From Cytophaga aurantiaca DSM 3654 (lineage in GTDB: Bacteria > Bacteroidota > Bacteroidia > Cytophagales > Cytophagaceae): DNA of 64,000 nt. Numbering within the stretch: the stretch's first letter is position 1; each line of letters starts with the position of its first letter. The notes under the pieces were generated by a model. It ran no database searches, had not been told where the DNA came from, and saw nothing but the letters and a program-made list of their open reading frames with translations. The translations under genes and the position numbers were made by a program. Positions 45,791 through 53,380 of this stretch are shown here, in pieces. The stretch is from the NCBI RefSeq assembly GCF_000379725.1, contig NZ_KB903664.1, positions 124,154-188,153 on the forward strand. The letters are read 5' to 3'.

Positions 45791-45973
45791 ACTGGGTAAA
45801 TCAAAAGTGAATAAGTAATACAATATTGCGTATAAAGGTAATAATCTGGTTGGATTTGTTATAGTTGCAGTTTAATTAATTTCTTATTTATCTTGCAATT
45901 AACTACTAGGGATGTTTGAATTATACTTTTTTCAAGTTATTTTTACACATATAAATTAAACCTTGTTCAGATT

Positions 45974-46390
45974 ATGAAGATTGTCGTATTACTTTTCTCG
46001 TTATTTACAATGCAATTTTTTGCAAATGCTCAGACTGCTGACACCACAAAATGTTTTGATTACTATAAAGCAGAGTTTGACAAAAAAGGTGCATATCAGT
46101 TAAATGATGGTTTGTATAAAACTATTGTAACGTTTCGCTTAAATGGTGTATGTAAAGTGTATGAAGGCAAAGCACGCATTGTAGGTGGCAAGTTTCAGGC
46201 ACCATTATATATTAAAAATGATAAAGGAGAATATGTTACAATAAAATCTACAGGCAGATCATTCAATAAAAATTACGATGCGTATAAAATTCCTCTTGAA
46301 AATAAAGTTGTGAATGGTGTTTCACCCACGTACATTACGAACAAAGATGAACTTGCGGATATTTTCTTAATAGAATTATTGAAAGACTAA
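45974..46390 (+). CDS. Hypothetical secreted protein
   Basis: 138 residues with a signal peptide (1-19, ...FFANAQ). Mature part includes CFDYYKAEFDKKGAYQ and VTFRLNGVCKVYEGKARIVGGKF, two cysteines, beta-rich. No family recognised. Ends before a strong terminator. Confidence 0.68.
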   Translation: MKIVVLLFSLFTMQFFANAQTADTTKCFDYYKAEFDKKGAYQLNDGLYKTIVTFRLNGVCKVYEGKARIVGGKFQAPLYIKNDKGEYVTIKSTGRSFNKNYDAYKIPLENKVVNGVSPTYITNKDELADIFLIELLKD

Positions 46391-46408
46391 TTGGTCTGGA
46401 GTTCTTAA

Positions 46409-46452
46409 TAAAAGAGGTCTTCCTGAAAAATTCAGGAAGACCTCTTTTATTA
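46409..46452 (+). terminator. Terminator after the secreted protein gene
   Basis: AAAGAGGTCTTCCTGAA / TTCAGGAAGACCTCTTT, a perfect 17 bp stem with a 3-base loop. Confidence 0.9.
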
Positions 46453-46509
46453 TAGAATAACATAGCAGTCTGAAGAATTACTATTGACAATGAGAATCAT
46501 TTCTTAAAA

Positions 46510-46663
46510 CGACCCCAGCGGGGTCGCATGTTTATAGCACATACATAATAGTTTTTTTTACGCACAATACCGAAGGTATTTTATGAGTAAAGAATACCTT
46601 CGGTATTGTGCGTATTTTATTTGAATCAGATAATTCTATAAACATATGACCCCGCTGGGGTCA
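46510..46663 (-). repeat. Cloverleaf palindromic element, copy 1
   Basis: A 154 bp unit. Outer arms CGACCCCAGCGGGGTCG and TGACCCCGCTGGGGTCA are each palindromic and also pair with each other, extended by ATGTTTATAG/CTATAAACAT. The centre is a perfect 21 bp hairpin (ACGCACAATACCGAAGGTATT at 46560-46580 with 46593-46613). Homology to copy 2 (51723-51877, opposite orientation) extends some 25-40 bases beyond each end. Confidence 0.9.
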
Positions 46664-46780
46664 TAACCTAATATCAACAGCGATACGCCCTTTGGCAATT
46701 AATTTGTATGAACTTACTTTGAACATCTTTTTTAATAATAGTATTTGTCAGGGTAGATCTTATATTTTTTATATTGCATC

Positions 46781-47608
46781 ATGTACACAACAGAACGTAT
46801 TGTTACAGATGATCTCATTTTGTCGTATCGCTATTATAAAGGCGGACAGCAAGAAACATTGGTTGCCTTTCATGGCTTTGGCCAAACCAATGTATTATTT
46901 GAATCATTTGTTCCTTCTGTATTGCCTTATTATTCGGTGATAGCGGTTGATCTGTTTTTTCATGGAGGGAGTGGTGCAAACACAGATAATACAGATTATA
47001 TTTCTATTGATCGGTGGAATGCATTGTTCAATCAGATTCTGACAAAACATGCGATCAAACGATTTTCGTTGTTGAGCTACAGCATGGGTTCGCGATTTGT
47101 TGTTACACTTTTGAATAACTATGCAGCACGAATAAATAAAGTTGTGCTTATTGCACCGGATGGTTTTGGAAATAACTTTTGGTTCCGTGTTGCTACCTCA
47201 ACAAAAATTACCCGATCTGTTTTTCAGTATACCATGTGGCATCCGTTCTGGATACAAGCTGTAGTGCGTATCTTAGGTGCTGCCGGAATTTTTAATGCCA
47301 TCACAAAACGTTTTATTGAACGGAATCTGGAATCTGAAGAACATAGAAAAAAAGTCTATGTTTCGTGGGTTTATTTTAGAAAGCTAACAATAACTAAGAA
47401 TGATTTTATAAGGTTTATCAATCAATATAAAATCAAACTGATGTGTTTTTGCGGAAAGGAAGACCAGCTGGTTTCTAAAAAATCTCTGCAGGTACTATGT
47501 GATGAAACTCAGGCGCAGTATGTAGAATTAGATCTTGCACATCATAAGATGGTGCAGGCACTTGAGAAAAATGAGCTGATTGATTTTTTAATTTCCAATC
47601 GGCAATAA
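46781..47608 (+). CDS. Alpha/beta hydrolase
   Basis: 275 residues, no signal peptide. Oxyanion-hole motif VAFHGFGQTN (28-37), nucleophile Ser101 in LLSYSMGSR, candidate catalytic Asp in CGKEDQLV and His in LAHHKMVQ near the end. The nucleophile elbow reads S-Y-S-M-G rather than the common G-x-S-x-G. Substrate unknown; ester or haloalkane-type hydrolysis possible. The stop overlaps the convergent gene's end by 21 bases. Palindromic element upstream. Confidence 0.85.
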   Translation: MYTTERIVTDDLILSYRYYKGGQQETLVAFHGFGQTNVLFESFVPSVLPYYSVIAVDLFFHGGSGANTDNTDYISIDRWNALFNQILTKHAIKRFSLLSYSMGSRFVVTLLNNYAARINKVVLIAPDGFGNNFWFRVATSTKITRSVFQYTMWHPFWIQAVVRILGAAGIFNAITKRFIERNLESEEHRKKVYVSWVYFRKLTITKNDFIRFINQYKIKLMCFCGKEDQLVSKKSLQVLCDETQAQYVELDLAHHKMVQALEKNELIDFLISNRQ

Positions 47609-48328
47609 ATATACATCCCGTACAAATGCCTGTTTGTCTTTCCAGGAGATCTCATACCAGATACCTTCTTTTTTGATGATCCGAACACGGTGACCTGCTT
47701 CAATGTGTTCAATAGCTGCCGAACCCGGAGAAGGGCCTTCCATGATCACGCAATCGTTATTTATGATTCCCATGGAAGGTGTAATGTCATAATTGTTTAA
47801 ATAGAACGCTGCTCCTAGAAGAGCTAAGAATATAATGGGACGGAAGCCTAACCCAATCTGTTTTCTTTTTCTCATGAACAGATAAATGATGAAAGGAAAA
47901 CCGATGGCGCTGATTGAAAAGATGATGTAGTAGTAATATTCTTTGTAAATGGAGATGGCATACTCCAGATCGGTATAGCTATATCCCGATAAATGGTATT
48001 GATTGCCCATATCTTCCATTTTTTGGATCACACGGCTATCCGGATAATAAGAATACATCGTGTTGAGATAATAAAGGGCCATTACGTATTGATCCGAGGC
48101 TTCTTCCATCATGGCCATTCGAGCCAGCATTTGCTGAGAGAAAGCTTTGTCCTCTTCAAATGCTTTTTGATAACACTCCAGACTGGTTTTGTAATCTTTC
48201 TTTGTAAAGAGAGAATCTCCTTTCGTTATATTGGTGTTTTTTAGAGAATTAGCATGAGTGTTGAAAACTAAGGTTAAAAAAAGTGCCGCTATTATAAATA
48301 TTTTAGGTTGTAGGCTTTGCATTTTCAT
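47588..48328 (-). CDS. BatE-like TPR/SH3 membrane protein
   Basis: The frame opens with TTG at 48355; the ATG at 48328 (MKMQSLQPKIFIIAALFL) starts a signal sequence, giving 246 residues. Layout: signal peptide, TPR (KGDSLFTKKDYKTSLECYQKAFEEDKAF), two transmembrane helices (about 130-150 and 160-178), and a C-terminal bacterial SH3 domain (DCVIMEGPSPGSAAIEHIEAGHRVRIIKKEG). This matches BatE of the Bacteroidetes Bat aerotolerance cluster, though no other bat genes lie near, so it may be an orphan relative. The start codon region overlaps the promoter of tRNA-Lys 1 on the other strand. Confidence 0.72.
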   Translation of the reverse strand: MKMQSLQPKIFIIAALFLTLVFNTHANSLKNTNITKGDSLFTKKDYKTSLECYQKAFEEDKAFSQQMLARMAMMEEASDQYVMALYYLNTMYSYYPDSRVIQKMEDMGNQYHLSGYSYTDLEYAISIYKEYYYYIIFSISAIGFPFIIYLFMRKRKQIGLGFRPIIFLALLGAAFYLNNYDITPSMGIINNDCVIMEGPSPGSAAIEHIEAGHRVRIIKKEGIWYEISWKDKQAFVRDVYLLPIGN

Positions 48329-48346
48329 GAATCTCTCGTACTTTTG
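48316..48346 (+). promoter_or_regulatory. Promoter of tRNA-Lys 1
   Basis: TTTG (48316-48319), 19-base spacer, TACTTTTG (48339-48346): a full Bacteroidetes sigma-A type promoter. It overlaps the 5' end of the BatE-like gene. Confidence 0.78.
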
Positions 48347-48385
48347 CACTCGCAATTACGGAAAAATATTCGGTAAAAGCACAAC

Positions 48386-48458
48386 GATTCTGTAGCTCAG
48401 CCGGTAGAGCATAACACTTTTAATGTTAGGGTCCTGGGTTCGAATCCCAGCGGGATCA
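48386..48458 (+). tRNA. tRNA-Lys (anticodon TTT), copy 1
   Basis: 73 nt. Acceptor GATTCTG pairs with CGGGATC, D-arm TAGCTCAGCCGGTAGAGCA, anticodon loop CTTTTAA in stem TAACA/TGTTA, T-arm CTGGGTTCGAATCCCAG. CCA is not encoded. Identical in mature sequence to the copy at 48694. Confidence 0.96.
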
Positions 48459-48461
48459 CAG

Positions 48462-48500
48462 AAAAAAGGCTTCATTCAATCGAATGAAGCCTTTTTCTTT
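48462..48500 (+). terminator. Terminator of tRNA-Lys 1
   Basis: AAAAGGCTTCATT/AATGAAGCCTTTTT stem with a 5-6 base loop right after the tRNA. Confidence 0.9.
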
Positions 48501-48623
48501 TTTAATGCAGCTTCTTTCTGCAGATGTAAAAAAACTTTTGGTATCTAATCGGCTATCTTTCAATTCATATCAGACATTCAGAGCAGAATGTGTATAGATT
48601 CTTTGCTTTCTTATCAGATCAGG

Positions 48624-48655
48624 TTTGTTTTATTTAGTTTAAAATGCTACTTTTG
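48624..48655 (+). promoter_or_regulatory. Promoter of tRNA-Lys 2
   Basis: TTTG (48624-48627), 20-base spacer, TACTTTTG (48648-48655). The following bases GCATTCGCAATTATCGAAAA match the first copy's GCACTCGCAATTACGGAAAA. Confidence 0.82.
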
Positions 48656-48693
48656 CATTCGCAATTATCGAAAAACACCTCGCTAATTCGAAT

Positions 48694-48766
48694 GATTCTG
48701 TAGCTCAGCCGGTAGAGCATAACACTTTTAATGTTAGGGTCCTGGGTTCGAATCCCAGCGGGATCA
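48694..48766 (+). tRNA. tRNA-Lys (anticodon TTT), copy 2
   Basis: 73 nt, identical to copy 1 over the whole mature tRNA; separate promoter and terminator, so this is a duplication of the complete transcription unit. Confidence 0.96.
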
Positions 48767-48774
48767 CATAAAAA

Positions 48775-48812
48775 TAAAGGTTGCATTCTTCATCGAGTGC
48801 AACCTTTTTCTT
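48775..48812 (+). terminator. Terminator of tRNA-Lys 2
   Basis: AAAGGTTGCATTC/GAGTGCAACCTTTTT stem (one T-G pair) and T-run. The frame of the next gene is open through it, which argues against the far-upstream start. Confidence 0.85.
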
Positions 48813-48870
48813 TTTTAACCTGTTTCTCTTAATAGAATCTTTACAACTTCACAGAACTTCATATAAGACC

Positions 48871-49914
48871 ATGCAACGATTTATTTTATTCCTTCTATGT
48901 GTTTGGTTTACTTCTGCATTATATGCGCAGGAGAAGCCGTATTTGGGTGCAGAAATCAGAACCATTGAAACGTTTCAATACGGGAGATTTGAAGTGCGTA
49001 TGAAGCCTTCTGAAGCAAGCGGTATGATCTATTCCTTTTTTACGTTTTACGATGAAGTTGATTTTGCTACAAGCTGGAATGAAATTGACATAGAAATTTT
49101 GGGGCGCTATTCAAACGAAGTTCAATTCAATGCCATTGTCGGTAATCACCAGATGTCTGAAAAAAGATATGTATTACCATTTAATCCGCACGAAGATTTT
49201 CACGACTATGCATTTACCTGGACACCTCAATACATTGCCTGGTCGGTAGATGGCATAGAGGTATACCGATTGACAGGAACCAATGCGGTACTCAAAATGA
49301 ATCATCCGCAAAAGATCATGATGAATGTCTGGCCAAGCAGTTCTGTAGCTTGGGCAGGTACGATAGATGCATCGAAATTTCCATTAGAGGCGGCGTATGA
49401 TTATGTAAAATATTATGCGTATCAACCGACATCTAAAGATACATTCAAATTAAAGTGGACAGATAACTTTGATCAACTGGATGTCAGTCGCTGGCAATTG
49501 GCAACACATACATTCGATAGCAATGAATGTGTGTTTACGACCGATAATGCTGTTGTGGAAGAAGGTATTTTGAAACTGAAGCTGACAAAACCCGCTGATG
49601 AAGAAGAGGCGGTTGTTGTGCCAACTCAATACATTGAATCCGCAAGCTGTATACCCAACACGTCTAAAAAATATGCGATGTATATTCCTGTTAAAGTTCA
49701 GTTTTATACACCTGTGAATCGCATCTATTGTAAACCTGAATTCTTTACGGTAAGTGAAGGTGTGGTAAAGCATGTGTATCTTGATGTAGATCGAACATAC
49801 ATCATATTATATGTAGATGGATTGGACATACGGAAGATCAAAACACAAAAAGTTTTTTATAAGCCTACAACTGACGGAGCAGAAAAATTAATACAGGATG
49901 TTGTAATTAAATAA
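48871..49914 (+). CDS. GH16 beta-glucanase (lichenase type), circularly permuted
   Basis: The frame is open from 48781 but runs through the tRNA terminator; the ATG at 48871 starts a signal peptide (MQRFILFLLCVWFTSALYAQ), giving 347 residues. The mature part starts YLGAEIRTIETFQYGRFEVRM, carries the catalytic NEIDIEILG (Glu71 nucleophile, Asp73, Glu75 acid/base), and ends its first part with WAGTIDASKFPL. Then comes WTDNFDQLDVSRWQLATHTF, which is the N-terminal strand pair of ordinary GH16 enzymes. This order is that of the naturally permuted 1,3-1,4-beta-glucanase of Fibrobacter succinogenes, and many positions match it (remembered sequence). A further ~100 residues form an extra C-terminal domain without a clear family. 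Role: cleavage of mixed-linkage beta-glucan. Confidence 0.88.
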   Translation: MQRFILFLLCVWFTSALYAQEKPYLGAEIRTIETFQYGRFEVRMKPSEASGMIYSFFTFYDEVDFATSWNEIDIEILGRYSNEVQFNAIVGNHQMSEKRYVLPFNPHEDFHDYAFTWTPQYIAWSVDGIEVYRLTGTNAVLKMNHPQKIMMNVWPSSSVAWAGTIDASKFPLEAAYDYVKYYAYQPTSKDTFKLKWTDNFDQLDVSRWQLATHTFDSNECVFTTDNAVVEEGILKLKLTKPADEEEAVVVPTQYIESASCIPNTSKKYAMYIPVKVQFYTPVNRIYCKPEFFTVSEGVVKHVYLDVDRTYIILYVDGLDIRKIKTQKVFYKPTTDGAEKLIQDVVIK

Positions 49915-49944
49915 ACGAAGTACGTATCAGACGAAGTTTTTTTA

Positions 49945-49952
49945 TATCTTTG
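49945..49952 (+). promoter_or_regulatory. -7 box of the tRNA-Leu/rqcH promoter
   Basis: TATCTTTG matches TAnnTTTG 14 bases before the tRNA's first base. No exact -33 box is seen. Confidence 0.6.
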
Positions 49953-49966
49953 AAATCAATTCCACT

Positions 49967-50050
49967 GCTCACATGGTGAAATTGGTAGACATGCCATCTT
50001 GAGGGGGTGGTGCCTTAAGTGGTGTGGGGGTTCGAATCCCCCTGTGAGCA
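49967..50050 (+). tRNA. tRNA-Leu (anticodon GAG)
   Basis: 84 nt with a long variable arm. Acceptor GCTCACA/TGTGAGC, D-arm TGGTGAAATTGGTAGACA, anticodon loop CTTGAGG, variable arm, T-arm GGGGGTTCGAATCCCCC. No terminator before the next gene, 15 bases downstream. Confidence 0.96.
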
Positions 50051-50065
50051 CTATCCATCCATTTC

Positions 50066-51631
50066 GTGCAAAGCAGTTTTTTTATACTTCATACACTCGC
50101 GGAGCGCTTTCAGCAAGAGTTGCACCAGGCAGTTTTTACGGAATGTTTTTCTCCGCAAGCAGATGAGTTATGTTTGGTTTTTCAAACTGAACAAGCAACG
50201 CCATTCTATATTAAAGTTTTTCTGAAAGATTCTTTTCAGTGCATTGCTGTACCCGAAGAAATTACGAAACCGAAACACAATGTACACCCATATTTCACGG
50301 ATGTATATGGCTTGGCTGTACAACGTGTATATGCCGGTGCAAACGATCGCAGCATTGTAATTGAATTGGTAGATGGTACAAGTATTTTGATGAAGATGTA
50401 TGCTAACCGTTCGAACGTGTTGCTGATCGGCGAGAAAGGTGTTGTTGAGCTGGTGAAAAAAGTACACGCACGTGATTGGGAATTTTTGTTGGGTGCGATT
50501 CATAAAACCATTCAGTTTAATCCCGAGCAAACACTTGCCGAAATGTTGAAACCTATGTATTTATCAGCCTCAGTAAATGCATATATCATAGAACAGGTAG
50601 GAGAGGCTACAGGTGCTGATCTTGCAAAGAAAATGCTTGGCTTGTACAATCGTTTTGCCTTAGCTGAAAATTATTTCATTCAGTTAAAAGATCAGCAGGT
50701 TTCTTTTTGTTTGTGGAACAATGAATACACCATTTATTCTTCAGAAGATCTGTTCGATGCATTAAATAAGTTTACGCAGTTTTATTTCCGATATAATGTA
50801 TTTCAGGAACGCAGAATAAAATTAAAAAATCAGCTGCTGAAGAAAATTGAAGCGGCTGAGAAATACATTAAAAAGACCAGTGAACAATTGCTGCTCTTAT
50901 ACGATCTCGTTCCGCCGAATGAAATTGCAGATATCATCATGGCGAATCTTCATGATTGGCCGGCCGCACAGAAGGAGCGGGAGTTGTTTGATTTCTACAG
51001 AAATAAACCGGTTGTTGTTCAGTTAAAAGAAAAAATGTCGCCGCAAAAAATGGCTGAACATTTATATAAGAAATCAAAAAACAGGCACAAACAATTTAAA
51101 CAACTGGAAGTGATTCTGGAAGAACGCAAGCAAAAGCAATTGGGCTATCAATCTGATCTGGAAAGTTTAGATTCAATTTCTGATTACAAACAATTGCAAA
51201 CGATTGAATTGAAATATCAAAAAGAAGAAAAGGCAGTTGAAGAAATTTTTCCGTTTAAACGTTATCATGTAAGTGGCTTTGAAATCTGGGTAGGTAGAAA
51301 TGCTGCAAACAATGAATTGCTTACGCTGAAGTACGCGCACAAAGATGATCTGTGGCTGCATGCACGCAATGCTCCGGGTTCGCATGTGATCATAAAATAT
51401 CAATCGAATAAACCGTTTCCTCAAGATGTTATAGAGAAAGCTGCAGCATTGTCTGCTTTTTATTCAACCTTGAAAAACGATAGCTTATGCCCCGTGTCGT
51501 ACACACAAAAGAAATTTGTACGGAAGTTTAAAGGAGGCGCCTTGGGTTCGATGAAAATGGAACGCGAAGAAGTGATTATGGTTGTACCTCAGGATATGAA
51601 AGAGGCGGAAGGTTTGAAACGGAAGGGATAA
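50066..51631 (+). CDS. NFACT-family ribosome quality control protein (RqcH/Rqc2 homologue)
   Basis: 521 residues with a GTG start at 50066 (no ATG between the tRNA and this point). N-terminal NFACT-N segment (about 1-210; ERFQQELHQAVFTECFSPQADELCLVF), a coiled-coil middle (about 240-395) and the C-terminal NFACT-R domain (FEIWVGRNAANNELLTLKYAHKDDLWLHARNAPGSHVIIK). Family role: binds 50S subunits carrying stalled chains and directs alanine tailing. The gene begins 15 bases after tRNA-Leu, so transcription must come from the tRNA promoter or from within it. Confidence 0.88.
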   Translation: MQSSFFILHTLAERFQQELHQAVFTECFSPQADELCLVFQTEQATPFYIKVFLKDSFQCIAVPEEITKPKHNVHPYFTDVYGLAVQRVYAGANDRSIVIELVDGTSILMKMYANRSNVLLIGEKGVVELVKKVHARDWEFLLGAIHKTIQFNPEQTLAEMLKPMYLSASVNAYIIEQVGEATGADLAKKMLGLYNRFALAENYFIQLKDQQVSFCLWNNEYTIYSSEDLFDALNKFTQFYFRYNVFQERRIKLKNQLLKKIEAAEKYIKKTSEQLLLLYDLVPPNEIADIIMANLHDWPAAQKERELFDFYRNKPVVVQLKEKMSPQKMAEHLYKKSKNRHKQFKQLEVILEERKQKQLGYQSDLESLDSISDYKQLQTIELKYQKEEKAVEEIFPFKRYHVSGFEIWVGRNAANNELLTLKYAHKDDLWLHARNAPGSHVIIKYQSNKPFPQDVIEKAAALSAFYSTLKNDSLCPVSYTQKKFVRKFKGGALGSMKMEREEVIMVVPQDMKEAEGLKRKG

Positions 51632-51970
51632 TAATAAATAATATTAATTTTTAGATCTGCATTGATAAATACTATTATACAAATTCGTTGGCAAAGGATG
51701 TATCGCAGCTGATATTGAGTTATGACCCCAGCGGGGTCATATGTTTATAGAATTATCTGATTCAAATAAAATACGTACAATACCGAAGGTATTCTTTACT
51801 CATAAAATACCTTCGGTATTGTGCGTAAAATAAAACTATTATGTATGTGCTATAAACATGCGACCCCTCCGGGGTCGTTTTGAGAAATAGTTTTCAGCGA
51901 TCTAACTTTTATTGTTAATGAATAGGATGAGAAAAATAATAGTATTTGGCAGGGTAGGCCTATCAAATTT
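51632..51970. other. Gene-free stretch with palindromic element copy 2
   Basis: Holds the cloverleaf element (51723-51877) and, at 51935-51957, the 23 bp sequence repeated from 46734. No gene seen, and no obvious terminator for rqcH other than the palindromes. Confidence 0.65.
51723..51877 (+). repeat. Cloverleaf palindromic element, copy 2
   Basis: A 155 bp unit in the opposite orientation to the copy at 46510. Arms TGACCCCAGCGGGGTCA (51723-51739) and CGACCCCTCCGGGGTCG (51861-51877), central hairpin 51773-51793 with 51806-51826. Confidence 0.9.
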
Positions 51971-52438
51971 TTAATGATGATATTTTTCTCCTTTAATGAT
52001 GGTGCAGGCTCTGTATAGCTGTTCAAGTGCGAATAAGCGAACCATCTGATGCGAGAGGGTCATTTTCGATAAGGCAACTTTACCATTTGCACGTTTATAG
52101 ATCACATCTGAAAAACCATATGGGCCGCCGATCAAAAAAATAAGATTGCCTGAAACGCTGTTCATTTTTTTTTGAATGTACTGACCGAATTCTACGGAAG
52201 TAAATTCACTGCCTTTTTCATCCAGCAAGATCAATTGATCCGAATCCTGAAGACGATCCAGAATAATTTTCTCTTCTTCTTTCTTTAATACATCGCTGCT
52301 AAGCTTTGTATTCTTAGGCTCCGGAATCTCAACGTACTCAAATGGAAGATAGTGGGGAAGGCGCTTTGTATATTGTGCACAGCCTTCTTTCAGATATGCG
52401 TCGTTGGTTTTTCCTATGGTCCAGAGTTGTAATTTCAC
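51971..52438 (-). CDS. rlmH: 23S rRNA (pseudouridine1915-N3)-methyltransferase RlmH
   Basis: 155 residues, the standard length. SPOUT knot motifs: LIFLIGGPYGFSDVIYKRA, LSKMTLSHQMVRLFALEQLYRACTIIKGEKYHH at the C-terminus (diagnostic RlmH ending). Role: methylates pseudouridine 1915 in helix 69 of 23S rRNA on the assembled ribosome. Single gene on the minus strand. Confidence 0.96.
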   Translation of the reverse strand: MKLQLWTIGKTNDAYLKEGCAQYTKRLPHYLPFEYVEIPEPKNTKLSSDVLKKEEEKIILDRLQDSDQLILLDEKGSEFTSVEFGQYIQKKMNSVSGNLIFLIGGPYGFSDVIYKRANGKVALSKMTLSHQMVRLFALEQLYRACTIIKGEKYHH

Positions 52439-52490
52439 TTAGTGAATGTGTTTAATCGATCTTTGATGCCTAGTAATCAGATAATAGGCG

Positions 52491-52569
52491 AGTGGTCTGA
52501 CGGGCAAAAAGCCGTCTGACCACTGTGTTAACATCATTCGTTGGACCACTTTTTTGTGGTCCGACGAAT
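52491..52569. repeat. Paired hairpins upstream of rlmH
   Basis: Hairpin 1 (52491-52524) AGTGGTCTGACGG / CCGTCTGACCACT (one mismatch); hairpin 2 (52536-52569) ATTCGTTGGACCAC / GTGGTCCGACGAAT (one T-G pair) with a six-T loop. Both contain GTGGTC. They lie between MBL and rlmH genes that read the same way and could terminate the MBL transcript or be a BIME-like repeat. Confidence 0.7.
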
Positions 52570-52615
52570 TGTATATTATTGTAGACTGCTTTTGTCATTC
52601 TTTATTAGAAAAAAA

Positions 52616-53380
52616 TTACAATTCAAGCACCAAACCATCGTAAGCAAAATGAATATTTTGAGGCAAGGCTTTTTCTTCGTCTGCATGTTTGCCTAAGCGA
52701 TGGCCCATATGAATAAAATAGGCTTTTCCCGGATTTATTTTTTGAATGACTTCAATCGCTTGGTCAACGGTGTAGTGGGATACATGCGGTTCTTTCTGCA
52801 AGGCATTCAACACAACAATTTTCGAACCTTTGATCTTTTCCATTTCTTCATCCGAAATGAAATTCGCATCGGTGATGTAGGTAAAATCCTGAATGCGAAA
52901 ACCAAACACGGGAAGCTTGTAATGCATTACCTGAATCGGTATGATGCGTTCGCCATTGATCTCAAAAGGTTCGTTGATCAATTCATTGATCTCTACTCTT
53001 GGAATACCCGGATATTTATTTTCTGAAAAGATATAAGCAAATTCGCGGTGCAATGCTTCGATCACATTCTTGCGTGCATAAACGGGCATGTCGCGTTTTT
53101 GAGTGAAGTTGAAACCGCGTACATCATCTAAGCCTGCAATGTGATCTTTGTGTTCGTGTGTGAAAAGAATTGCATCAAGTTCTTTAATGCGTTCACGCAA
53201 CATCTGTTGTCTGAAGTCTGGACCGGTATCAATAACAAGCTTCACATTTTCTGTTTCAATGTAGATTGAAGCACGCAAACGTTTGTCGCGGTAGTCAAAT
53301 GACTTGCAGACTGCGCATTCGCAGGCAATCACTGGTATACCTTGTGAAGTACCGGTTCCTAAAAACGTTGCTTTTACCAC
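52616..53380 (-). CDS. MBL-fold metallo-hydrolase (PhnP/lipB-associated type)
   Basis: 254 residues. Begins FLGTGTSQGIPVIACECAVCKS, a start typical of PhnP-like phosphodiesterases, with a Cys pair that may bind zinc, and the metal motif FTHEHKDHIAGLDDVRGFN (HxHxDH). Further metal ligands: TYITDANFIS and HMGHRLGKH. Role by family: phosphodiesterase acting on cyclic phosphate or lipoyl-related substrates. The gene starts at the base next to the stop of the upstream 89-residue gene, so they are coupled. Confidence 0.88.
   Translation of the reverse strand: MVKATFLGTGTSQGIPVIACECAVCKSFDYRDKRLRASIYIETENVKLVIDTGPDFRQQMLRERIKELDAILFTHEHKDHIAGLDDVRGFNFTQKRDMPVYARKNVIEALHREFAYIFSENKYPGIPRVEINELINEPFEINGERIIPIQVMHYKLPVFGFRIQDFTYITDANFISDEEMEKIKGSKIVVLNALQKEPHVSHYTVDQAIEVIQKINPGKAYFIHMGHRLGKHADEEKALPQNIHFAYDGLVLEL

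Larger units (their letters stand above)
46391..46780. other. Gene-free stretch with terminator and palindromic element copy 1
   Basis: Holds a terminator (46409-46452), the cloverleaf element (46510-46663), a 23 bp sequence AATAATAGTATTTGTCAGGG (46734 on) repeated at 51935, and the leader of the hydrolase gene. No gene seen. Confidence 0.7.

Noticed and set aside
48781-48870. N-terminal 30 residues of the GH16 frame from 48781
   Set aside because: This part overlaps the tRNA-Lys terminator stem and encodes a Ser/Phe-rich sequence; the signal peptide starts at 48871.
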